Source of the DNA: Chiridota heheva
Lineage: Eukaryota > Echinodermata > Holothuroidea > Apodida > Chiridotidae
Direction of reading: 5' to 3'
Assembly: GCA_020152595.1 (NCBI GenBank)
Contig: JAIGNY010003759.1
Location: forward strand, 1,186,501 to 1,250,500
DNA length: 64,000 nucleotides
This document shows positions 1 to 12,100 of the stretch, one piece after another. A model generated the notes under the pieces. The model saw nothing but the letters and a program-made list of their open reading frames with translations, was not told where the DNA came from and made no database searches. The stretch's first letter is position 1, and every line of letters starts with the position of its first letter. A program made the position numbers and the translations under genes.

Positions 1-505
1 TATCAACAGATTTTTGTTTGTTTCAAAAAAATTCTCTTTCTTGTAAGAGGTTACGAAAAAACATGAGAATATTCCTTTAAATTGTGAGCAGAATAGTCTA
101 AGTAAGAATAGCACTAGTACAGTTTTTATATTATGTCAAATCAAAGTTTGTAAACATTTTCAGCATGTACCAAAGGGATTGAACACAGCTAAACTTCTTA
201 AGATATAATTCTTTATATTTCTTTCCCAAATTTCCCAAATCAAAGGTTCGCAAATTGCGTTCTACTGCTTAATCTGGGTCAAGGTTATAATAGTATCCAA
301 TTTCCTGTTCATTATTATAACAGCCAATTTCTCCCATCAAAAATATTTGGGGGAAGGACCTAAAAGCAATAAGTTACAGAGTGAGGCTCATCTCAGTTTG
401 TACAGTACATCGTTGGTCTCTGTGAAATTGAGATCGAGAATTTTGACGTCACTTCCGGTTCTGGAATGCACAAGATCCCTGTCTGTTTTTACACGTGCAT
501 ACATA
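1..505. other. No gene seen
   Basis: AT-rich sequence with stops in all frames. No recognisable gene, RNA or repeat was identified before the GT tract. Confidence 0.5.
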
Positions 506-508
506 GCG

Positions 509-552
509 TTGTGTGTGTGTGTGCATGTGGGTGTGTGCGAGTGTGTGTGTGT
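509..552. repeat. GT-rich microsatellite
   Basis: Interrupted GT dinucleotide tract at the start of the dimeric tandem repeat that follows. Confidence 0.8.
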
Positions 553-2170
553 CATAGGATTGGTATAGGCCTTGCATTTTCGGAATTCAAAGTGGCACAA
601 AATTGTACAAATATGTACATAATTACTCCCTAAAATCACATATTTGACCTCTGACCCTGGACCCAAATCACTAAAACAACATCTGATTTTTTTTACATTT
701 ATGGTAGGTACCCTACTGTATGACACAATTCATGCTCACGTCACACTTACCAATCCATAACTATAGGAGAAAACGATGAAAAGTGGTCCATACCTCTGTG
801 ACCTTTAACCTTTTGACCCCAGAGTCTACGGGACACAAATTCATGTGCCAAGGTATCATGGTACAACATTGGATTGGTATAGGTTTTGTACTTTTTTAGT
901 TTAAGAGGGCACAACATTTGGCATAAAAACACTTTTTTTTTTCCTTTGACCCATGACCTTTTGACATTTTGACCTCCAATTGATTTATTTTTTGTTAGAA
1001 TGTTAAACCCTAACCACCTATGCAATTTGTAAAGATACCAAGTAATTCCTTCAAAACATAGTCATCACCAAAGTCTTGTTTCATTTGACCTGTGACCTTT
1101 GATCTTTTGACCCCAGAGTTTACAGGACACAAGTTCATGTACTACAGAATCATGATACAAACATTGGATTGGTATAGGTCTTGCACTTTCGGAATTAAAA
1201 CTGGCACAAAATTGTACACATTAGTACATAAAAATCACATATTTGACCTTTGACCCTAATTACTGAAACAACTGAAATTTTTCACATTCATGGTACTCTA
1301 CTGTATGACACGATTCATGCTCACGTCACACGTACCATTCCATCAAAGGGGAAAATGATGAAAAGTAGTCAATAGCTGTTTGACCTTTTGACCCCAGAGT
1401 CTACGGGGCACAAATTCGTGTGCCAAGGTTTACTGGTATAACGTAAGGTTGTTATAGATAGGTCTTGTACTTTTTGAGTTTTAAATGGTGTTAATTTTGC
1501 ATAAAAAACTTTTATTTGACCTTTGACCCATGACCTCTGACCATTTGATAAATTAATTTTATTTTTTGTTAGAATGTTAAACCCTACCCATCTATGCAAT
1601 TTGTAAAGATGCCAAGTAATTCCTTTAAAAGATACAGCCATCACCAAAACTTCTTTCATTTGACCTTTGATCTTTTGACTCCAGAGTTTACGGGACACAA
1701 GTTCAAGTACCACAGTATCATGATACACACATAGGATTGGTATAGGTCTTAGACTTTCGGAATTTCAACTGGCACAAAATTTACTCCCTAAAATCACTTA
1801 TTTAACCTCTGACCCTAATCACTGAAACAACATCTGAAATTATTCACATTAATCATACCCTACTTTACATGACACCATTCATGCTCACGTCACACTTACT
1901 TATAGGGGAAAATGGTCAAACCTATGACCTTTGACCATTTGGTCAATTATTTTTCATTTTTGTTAGAATGTTAAACCCTACCCATCTACCCATCTATGCA
2001 ATTTGTAAAGATACCAAGTAATTCCTTTAAAAGATTGGCACATTTGACTCTGACTGTCCAGTGCCGTTAAACATCAACAAACCAAACCTTCAAAAGATAC
2101 AGCCATCACCAAAAACTTGTTTTATTTGACCTGTGACCTTTGACCTTTGTACCCCAAAATCTTAGAGACA
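550..2170. repeat. Dimeric tandem repeat, ~290-bp half units forming ~570-610 bp dimers
   Basis: The phrase GATTGGTATAGG with a following CTTGCACTTTCGGAATT or TTGTACTTTTTAGTTT variant recurs near 555, 871, 1164, 1447 and 1733. Alternate copies resemble each other more than neighbours do: 555, 1164 and 1733 share the CGGAATT plus GGCACAAAAT version, and 871 and 1447 share the other. Each half also carries a TTTGACCCCAGAGT block. The basic monomer is therefore ~290 bp and the homogenised unit a dimer of ~570-610 bp. Minus-strand open frames in this stretch are by-products. Confidence 0.75.
2037..2092. repeat. Short dispersed motif, copy 1
   Basis: About 53 bp beginning TTGGCACATTTGACTCTGAC and ending in AAACATCAACAAACCAAA. 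It recurs at 22141-22195 with only a few differences. It may be the conserved tail of a SINE or LINE family. Confidence 0.6.
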
Positions 2171-2270
2171 AAAGTTCTGGGCCTGGCGTTCCTGTCCACA
2201 AATATTGGATTATGTGTGTATAACAGTTTTTGAGTTGTAAGCGACGCAAAATTAATTTGTTTCATACGCA

Positions 2271-2312
2271 CACTCACACACACACACCCTCACCCACGCA
2301 CACACACACACA
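2271..2312. repeat. CA-rich microsatellite
   Basis: Interrupted CA tract. Confidence 0.8.
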
Positions 2313-2500
2313 AACCCATAGACAGATGCTAATATTACCAAATATTGTCCCGTTCCAAAACTTATCACCCCTAACCCCTAATATGAGTTCATCATATGAG
2401 ACATTACCAATCCCCCTAATATCAAGGGAGGTGGCCATGTAGTGTAGAAGGTATAGGCAGTTATTTGCCTATACAGCCAAGTGACTACAATATCTCATCC

Positions 2501-2938
<438 letters not shown>

Positions 2939-3139
2939 TACGTGGGTGATGAGATAATAACTATTATTGAAATGAAAATGAGCATACATTGCCATATTGT
3001 CATTGTGCAGTTTCCACCTGTTTTAAAGTGAACTGTAAAAAGAACTTAATTTTCAACAAGGTCTTGCAATGGCTGATGACATATTGATGTTCATAAGCAA
3101 CATAAATTGATTACTTCCATTTTCTTTTATCCTTCACAG

Positions 3140-3194
3140 TTTTATTTACAGAGGTAGCAATAATGGAGGCAGCCTTACCACCTTTCAAACCGAG
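3140..3194 (+). CDS. Sialidase exon 1 in this window (N-terminus)
   Basis: A pyrimidine-rich acceptor ending TTCACAG precedes 3140, and a donor GTAATA follows 3194. The open frame reads LFTEVAI then MEAALPPFKP plus two bases of an Arg codon completed by the next exon. The ATG at 3163 gives 10 residues before RIP; mammalian NEU2 has about 20. The LF upstream of the ATG resembles the family's usual F before YRIP, so translation may begin in an exon outside the window. Otherwise 3140-3162 is 5' untranslated. Confidence 0.7.
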
Positions 3195-6100
3195 GTAATA
3201 ATAATAAATTTATGTCATGTATATTACTACTAGTACCAGTGTAATTGGAAGTTATTGTTATGTGTGTTTAAGTTTACCTTATTCCCACGCGGTCGTGACA
3301 CAACCGATTTTACATGCACTTTTCAAAAACTAGTTTTATTTCATCAAATGCGCCCACAGCAGTGATTTTGGTATCATTTGAAAGAGCTTGAATAGTTTTT
3401 GCAGAAAATGTAAGTTTTTGATGGGGTTTATGTTGGAGATTTTTGGAGAAAAAAAAGGGTTGAAATAAAGAATTTTTTTAAAAATGCACAAAATTTAACA
3501 AAAAATGATTTTTTTATATTGTTTTTTAAAGACTTGCCCCACTTCCAGACCTTGCTTTTGCCTGAAAACTTGTTAGGAACTTATAAAGATATCAATGCAT
3601 CCAATTCTGGTTGAAGTTTGACCGCTCTATCATCAATATCTTTATTTGGCAAAAGTTGTGAAAAATATTATGATTTTCTGTCTTTTTGAGACCAAAATTT
3701 GGGGAAAATCGAAGCTTTCGTTCACAATACAATACACCCAAGCAAAATATACTGTAAGAAAGGCCAATTCACTTGCTTTCGATTGAAATCAAACTGGGCA
3801 ACTAACCCCCTCTTTGTTCATGCTGATATTTAAATATAAAAACAAATCTTCACAATAGGACATAGGCATTGTACATGTAGTTTAGCGATAACGTGTGGTA
3901 TTACCGTGTGGGCGCCCCCTGGGTTCGAATACCACAGCGGATGTACAGCTTTGTTTTTCGCGAGTTAATACAGCAGTGATTATTTTTTGGTATATTTTCA
4001 TTGTTTTTGCAGGATTTGCTTTAAGAAAAAAAATTCAGACCGGTATCATTAGAAAGGAAATTTCACAAACAATCCTATGCAAAGAAATCCTCCTTTTTCA
4101 TTATTTACAAGATAAAATACAAGCTCAAAACAATTGGTCTAATTTTGCCTAAAATTTGCATATTTATGTCGATATGTTTTTTATTTTGACTTATTTATTG
4201 GAAAGTTTATTGTCTTAGCATTCATATAAAAACCAAACTTGTAGTGATACGAAACGAAAGAAAAGTTATGAAATCACTTTGAAGAAAAAAAAAAAAAAAA
4301 AAATCTGAATGTTTTTGTCACGTTTTGGACCCCCTGGGACTCTAAAGATTTAAAGGAATATTCCTGTGAATTTTTATTCTCATATGGATTACATGTATGT
4401 AATAGAGGATATATTAAAGAAAGAAATAAGTGATAAAATCTTTTTGATTAATACTTTATTCCATTTAATGAGTTATTGCATTTAAAAGATTTTACCAGTG
4501 TATTGAAAAGCAATGGATGCAGTGTACATTGTGATGTCATAATTGCATGTCCAATACAATTCTTAATGTAATTATGCTTCAGCCCACCCACCCCTTCCCC
4601 ATCTCACCTAGACGCACACAAACCCAATTTTTAAAAGTAAAATTGCTTTCATGAAATTATCATCTATGATTAACTTCAAAACTTTTATTTGCCAAAAAAT
4701 TCTTGGATTGATTAAGAAAAAAATCCATAGATATTCTTAGCCACCCCCAAGACATGTACTTCAGCCCCCACCTTTTCATAGAAGAAAATGTTTGCTTTCA
4801 TCAACACTTTTGTTACTATCTTACAGTTTTAGCAACCCTTGAATTTCCATCAGAAAAAGTATAAATCCATAAAGCTTCAGGGGCTTTTTTTCTGGACCCA
4901 AATTTTCATCCTGTGCAACATTCTAGAACAGGTAGCTGAATGGCAGTCAACCATATTTATCACATTTGTTGACTTCGAGAAGGCGTTGGACTTAGTGCAC
5001 AGAGAAAGCTTCTGAAAATTAATGGCAGCCTATGGTATTCCACAAAAGATATTTTGATTAAAGCGTTATATGAAGACAGTGAATATGCAGTTATAGATGG
5101 TGGTTTGGAATATGAATGGTTTCAAGTCAAAAGTGGTGTACAGCAAGGTGATGTAATGTCAGAGTTCCTTTTTCTGATGGTGGTAGACTGGGTGATGAGG
5201 AAAATGACTGATAATAACAGGAATGGAATTAGATGGAAGTTTATGTCAACCCTTGAGGACTTAGATTTTGCTGATATCACTCTACTGTTATCTACTTATC
5301 AACACATACAAACCAAAGTGACCAGGCTCAATCAGTATGCTGCACAAACTGGGCTAAGAATTAATAAGCATAAGACAGAGCTTATGAAAATTAACAGCAA
5401 ATGTGCAAACTTTATATCGATAACCAACAACTTATGATAAAGTAAACAAGTTCAGATACCTTGGTGCAACAGTAAGCTTACAAGGTGGCGGCGAGGATGA
5501 TATTTAAAACAGAATTTCTAACACAAGAGTAGCATTTATGAAATTAAATAAGATATGGAACTCAAGCACATTCTCAATATGTACAAAAATATGACTGTTT
5601 AACTCTCTTGTTAAGTCTGTACTCTTGTATGGTTGCGAGACATGGAGAGTTAATGTAGCAGATAATAAAAAGCTGGATACATTTATGTTCAAATGCTACT
5701 GGACAATTTTGAAGATCAGATGACTATATGTAATATTTAACAATGAAATACTGAGAATCACTAAACATGACAAAATTAGCACTGAAGTAAAAAGAAGAAT
5801 GTGGAAGTGGATTGGTCACGTGATGCACATGAGCACTATTAAGCACTGTGTGACAGCTATGACGTGGAAAGCAGAGGGGAGAAGGGAAGTTGGTCGTCTT
5901 AGAACGACCTGGAGAAGGACAGTCGAGAAGAAGAGAAATGTGATGGGATGGAGCTCATGGACAGAAGCCAGACAAGTTGCAAATAACAGAGTCCAGTTTG
6001 TTATTGTAATTTTAGAGAGAGTGCACTGCATCCCTATGGGCCAGGATTCCTGAAGAGACTAGGTGAGTTGAGGTGATTTCTGCCTGCTCAAGGATTTTCT

Positions 6101-9100
6101 TGTTGGTGATGTGGTCCTTTCAAGAGATGTCCAAAATGCGCCGGAGGCAACGGAAGTGAAAGCTGTTAAGACGACTCTCCTGTCTAGCGTAAGCTGTTTA
6201 GGATTTGCTGCCATTGAGTAGGGTGCATAGGTTCTGTAGGCTGAGATTTTTGTATTCAAGGTGAGCTTGTTTTTATCCCAGACTCTTTTGAATAGTCTTG
6301 CCATGGCAGAAGCTGTATTCCCAACCCTCTTGTCGAGTTCTGAATTGAGTGAGAGATTGTTGGATATTATAGAATCAAGGTAGACAAAATCCTTGCGACC
6401 TCCAAGGTGTAGTCCCCAATGCGTACAGTGCGTTAGGGGCATTACTGACATCCTGGCCCATCACTTGAGTTTTCTTCAGACTAATGCATGTTGAGGCCAA
6501 ACTCTTTGCAAGCTGAAGCGAGGTGGTTGATGTTGCGCTGTAGTTCTGCCTCCGAGTGGGAAACCAAGGCAGCCTCATCAGCAAATAGCATTTCACGAAG
6601 CAGGACATGCCAAGCTTTTGTCTTTGCCCTGAGACGTGGGAGGTTGAAAAGCTTCCCATCGGATCTTGAAGGAAGACTCCCATTTTCTGAAGTGTCAAAG
6701 ACGAGAGATAACAGCATGGAGAAGAAGATGCTAAAAAGGTTTAGTGCAAGAACACATCCCTGCTTTAGGGTCCGCGTCACAAGGGCTCTATGTCCCGGTC
6801 GTACGACGGAGGCCGACCCACCGCCGACCCAACCAAACACCACAAACGCGCAGCTCAACTTGTTATGTTTTCCAACACAACATAGACAAGTTCAAATGCC
6901 ATTCACTTCACGAAAACTAACTTTACTGTACATACACGTACGGTACGATTGGCTTAGCGATTAGATGTGTTAATGAACTTTTCATCATGACAAAGACCTT
7001 GAAAAGAAGTTCGTCCACTAGTGATTTGATTGATTTTTGTTTTTAAAGAAGCAAATACCATTCAATGTTTTCCTTTTCAACAATGGACAGCATGGCTGGT
7101 GGATTCATGTATAAACTCTCTGCCAGCAATCTTGTACTATTAACTTAGTGCTATAGTTCATGCATGGTAAATCACTGTATGATACTGTAAGTACGTTTAT
7201 CGCGGGAGAAATAAAGATTCACGAAATATAATTTTTTTTACCTGAAAAAATACACATGCATTCGAACTTTAAAAGTGGTGTTATGAGTTTGAAATGAAAA
7301 CTTTGTGTCGTATTTTACCTCCACTGTCCTTTGCATGTACGTTCTGTATAATCACTCTTTGGGCCTACTTCGTCTCATACAGACAAGGAACAGATGTGGT
7401 GTTTACAATACTTTTATTCAGTTTACAACAGTTTGGTTTGCATTATAACTTTAAACAAAATTTTATCTTTTGCTTAAGATCAAATGTACAGTATACCCAA
7501 GCCCTTGATATTCCGAGTTATTTCAACTAAACAGAAGCTGCCCTTGGAAATACAGGTTCCTTCAAACCCACAGTTCCACCACATAATATTGCAGTGGCTG
7601 GATTTGTTTCATTACGCGCTTGCATGACATGGGAAGTTTCCATAACATTGCGGAGAAATGCTTCATATCTTAATTTAAAGAGATATTTGGTGTGAAGTCA
7701 ATAACAGGTGGGGGAGGGGGTAATATCCGAAAGATTAAAGGGGTTAGTAAATGTCAGTCTCGGGGAGGGAATATTTCCTAATAAATTTCCTCATCACAGG
7801 AATGCAAGGAAGGGGGTGTAACTCCACTTTTGTTCTGTATCGCAGGGCAATGCTTATATTTTCATTCAAAAGAGAATTTTTTTATTATTTCTGTGATCAG
7901 AGATGACTCCCTGGTATATGATCGACCAAACAAACATTATCAGCTGGCATTATCTCAAGAAGTGCATAAGAAGGCGTGGTTAGATATTCAGAATCTAATA
8001 TACTATCAAACATTTGGGTCAGAACGAAGTTTGCCCCGATGTATAACTCTGACTTTAATAGTGTTGCTTAATATAAAGTAGTACGCCTGGGTAGTTAACT
8101 ATAACAAGAAAACAGTTTTTCGCAAGTGATTAAGGTTCTTATTTATTGCAATTTAACAATAATATTGTAGTGGTTCTAGATGACAAACAATCAAAACTAT
8201 AATTTTGATTATTTTTAGTTCGATTTTTTTTCTCTCTCAAATGGTACCCTATATCAAAAAACACGTGGACGCTAACTTGAGATGTTAGCGGCCACGTGTG
8301 TTATACAAGGAATATCACTTGATGGAAGATTATTGTTTGTTTCAAGCGGGGATCACGTCTCATTTTATGGAATCTAGGCAGGGAGCTGTTGTCAAATAAC
8401 AGCTTCCTGATCTAGGTCAATGCTCGCAATTGATTACCTCGTGGTGTTGCTGGTTTCGTGATGCGGTTAATTAACATTGCTCAGTAATAAATCTGTTTAG
8501 ATTGACCACAATTACCAATGGAACCAACAATTCCTATCAAATCATTTATATTCTCAACGAGTAAATATATTTTATCACCGTTGTTTATTTACACAGGAAT
8601 TATATTAAAACAAAGGAAACGGTCATGAAAAAGACGGAGAATAGCTGTACCTTTATTTTCAGAAGTGTATGGGTATTTTAGACTTCTTCACAAATTTTCA
8701 GGGTGCCTGAATAAGTAACGTTCAAAAAGTTGCCCGGGGCATTTCATTTACGTCCCAGTGTATGCGTAGTATCATTGATAATTTCATTAAAAAATGGGTG
8801 CGATGTATTTCCACTTTTTTTCCCGTATGTTCTTTTTTTTGTGATAAATTTGTGTAACCTTGTCTATTTCATGGTTTTACCCACCCGGTTTTGGTAAGCA
8901 AATTTAATTTTATGACTTTGCTATGGCATTGTTTATTTGTATACGGCATTCTTATACTTGTCCACGACCTTTGCAGAAGCAGCGCCAGGATTTTGATGTT
9001 AGGGGAAAGAGAGGGAAAGCTTTGTCTCGTTGTGGGCAAATATATCAGACAAAATTTGTGACCTTACAACATTTTCGCAGGGGGAGGGGGGGGGGGGGAT

Positions 9101-12100
9101 TTTCCCTTGCTCCATCACTGGGAGGGTCACCAGAGATATCTTGAACATTTGCCTACACAGGTGAAGATAAAGGGAAGATAACAACATTTTTGTTTAGATA
9201 TTCTGGGAGCATATAATTTTTTTTTAAATTCCCCCAACCCCTGCTCTACTATGTCAGTACTGTATATGTCGGCTTCAAAAATTCAATATAAGCCTGGGCT
9301 ATAGTATTAAGAGCTTTACGGGGAAAACAGGTGCTTCATTTCGCCACTGCGTGTGGTTTATTAGGCCCTAAGGGCTATGATATGAAGTAGAAGCATTTTT
9401 TAACGTTTTTATTTTTCAGGGTTTGATCTAGTCGAGCTTCTTTTTTTTGGTTGAATTGAAATAGGTCTAAACCTGTGAACTTTGTGGATAGAAAAGACAC
9501 AACACAAACTAGGACCTAATTTATTTTTCCAATTACCTTTGGTATGAAAACACAAGAAATGCTTTTGAAAATACATTAATGCTCTATGAAAAAAAAAAAA
9601 AGGAATAGCCTATTTAAATTGATAAAGACGATGATCTATCTGTTGGAATTATAAAATAAGAGAGTGAAGAAGTTCAAAATCAGCAACGATCAATATGTTG
9701 ATTTTTTAAGCAATTCATCAAATCCTGGAAAACAATTTTAATGTAGGGCCTGCTGTACACTGTTTTAAGACAACCATCATACTAAACTTGTAACATAATA
9801 TAGCCTATCGTACATACCACTTTTTACTTCAGAAACTTGAATTCAAAACAAAATCAATAATTTCCCCAACAAAACCATGGGCAAACAAAGGAGATTATCC
9901 TTCGTTGAACTTTCACGGAGTTAATCCTCTTTCATACTGAGACGAACACAGAAAGCTCACACACATTGTACAGTTCATTCAGTGCATGCAAATTAAGAGT
10001 GAATGCGTGGACGCTCATTCTTGTGTTGACATTGATTCAATAGGCAACTCTGTGCTATTTTCAGTCGGGTTCTGTCTGTGACCAGTCACCGTCGGTCGGG
10101 TGACAGTCGCATAAAGCCTTAATGACGCGGACCCTAATGCGATTTCTGATTGAGAATGGATTGGAAGATATTCCATCAAACTGCACTGTTCTCTGCATGT
10201 CATTGTGGAATGATGCAATCAGCCATAGGAGCTTTGGTGGACAGCCTATTTTCTCGAGAAGCTTGAAGAGAGATCTGCTGACCATGTTGAAAACCTTTGT
10301 CAGGTCAATGAAGGCTATATAGAGTGATTGTTTCTGTTTGCAACATTTCCCCTGCCTCTGCTTAAGTGAGAGTATCATGTCAATTGTAGACCTCTCCGCT
10401 CTGAACCCGCACTGTGACTCTGGGTATTCACGCTCTGGAAGCAACTGCAATCTCTTCAGGGCGTATTTAGCACATTCTTTTCCCACGATGCTTAGGAGAG
10501 ATATTCCTCGGTAGTTATTGCAGTCTGAGCGCTTCCCTTTGTTTTTGTAGAGGGTAACTATGTTGGCATCACGCATGTCCTGGGGCAATATTCCTTCCTC
10601 TCAGTACTGACAAAGGATTTGTGAAGTGGACAAGAGTATTGCTGGTTTACCACACTGTAGCATTTCTGCTGGGTTGCTGTCTTTGCCTGGTGCTTTGCCA
10701 TGAGCCAGAAAGTCGATAGCTTTTACTCAGCTCTTCCTCTGATGGTGGCATGACTGGAAGGCTAGTTGTGTTGCAGAGAACCTCATCAGTTACATTTCTT
10801 TCTCTAGAGTAGAGCTCTTGATAGTGCTCAGCCCATCATTCCATCTTTCGGCTCGGTCATTGATGATCTCACCTGTGGCTGACTTCAGTGGGGCTGTTTT
10901 CTTGAGCTTGGTCTGAACACCTTTCTCATGCCTTTATACATACCTCGTATGTTTCCGCAATCAGCTGAGCGCTGAATTTTTTGACAAAAGTTTTGCCAGT
11001 AGTCATTTGCTAGGCCTCATTTGCAGTTCTCTGTGCGTTTGTTCTTGCTGTTTGCAAAGCTGTGAGAGACTTGGCTGTAGGCTCCCTCTTTTAGTTAGTC
11101 AGGGCTTCCCGCTTTGCTTGGATAACAGGCTCCAACACATTCAGATTTGCCTCAAACCAGTCAGGATTCTGTGGCTCTTGTTTTCCGAAGGTGGATAGTG
11201 CTGCGCTGTGGATAGTGGCACGGAGAAAGCCCCACATGTCCTCTGCTGAAGGCATTAAGCCTGGAAAGTTAGCTAGAGAATTCCTGACAGTGTCTATGAA
11301 TTTCTTTCTTTGTTCTGGATCTGAGGTTCTGGCTGTGTTGATGTGTTGACATCGTGTTTGCTTGGTGTGATGGATCCTTCTTGGTTGTAGCTGGGCTTTA
11401 CTGCACACCAGTTTGTGGTCGGTATTACAATCCGCACTGTGGAAGCTGCGAGTAGTGAGCACATGATTTAGTGAGGCACTTCTGGTGATTAAAAAGTCTA
11501 GCTGGTGCCAATGATGAGATTGTGGGTGTCTCCAGGACACTCGGTGGTGTGGTTTTGTGCTGAAGAAAGTGTTGGTTACGCAGAGCTAGTGGTAGGAACA
11601 CTGCTCAAGCAGTTTCTGACCATTGTCATGCATCTTGCTGATGCCAAAATGTCCCATGGTGCCAGGTCAAGAGTCATGATCTGAGTCCACTCTGGCATTA
11701 AAATCCCCAAGTAAGAACAGGTGTTCGGAGTCAGGAATTTGTCTTATAGCAGTGTCCAGATCTTCGTAGAATCTATCCTTTATCTCAGCAGGGTAGCATA
11801 GTGTCGGAGCTTAGATGCTGATGCTTTGCCAGAGGAAGTTGATAGATGGTATACCGTGCAACTTTAAGGGAAAGTACACACTCTGATCCACCAGTTGCCG
11901 ACTTTATGGCTGACATCAAGGTATTCTTCACAGTGAAGCCCACTCCATGTAGTTGTGCTTCCTCCTCCAGTCTTTCCTGCCAGAAGAAGGTGTAGTCCTT
12001 CTCACGCAGCATGCCGCTGGAAGCAAGTCTAGTCTCCTGCAGTGCAGTGATGTCAATGTTTTTAGCCTCTTAAGTTCCTTGTTAATAATGGCTGTCTTAC

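Larger units (their letters stand above)
6768..10134. mobile_element. 3.37-kb terminal-inverted-repeat DNA element inserted in LINE relic B
   Basis: The left end reads GGGTCCGCGTCACAAGG and the right end, reverse complemented, GGGTCCGCGTCATTAAGG. The first 12 bases are identical and 21 of the first 25 match. TA flanks both ends (6766-6767 and 10135-10136). Removing the element places two parts of one reverse transcriptase next to each other (..RNRI | KQGCVLA..). The flanks fit either a 2-bp TA duplication or a 3-bp TTA duplication with one later change. No transposase was recognised inside; open frames are under 85 codons, so it is probably non-autonomous. Superfamily not assigned (Tc1/mariner-like by TA, or PIF/Harbinger-like by 3-bp TWA). 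Confidence 0.8.

Noticed and set aside
3877-3940. tRNA gene
   Set aside because: A and B boxes are present, but I could not form a credible cloverleaf; better explained as a SINE head.
6488-6964. 158-codon + strand open frame
   Set aside because: Shadow of the minus-strand LINE B reverse transcriptase running into the TIR element end.
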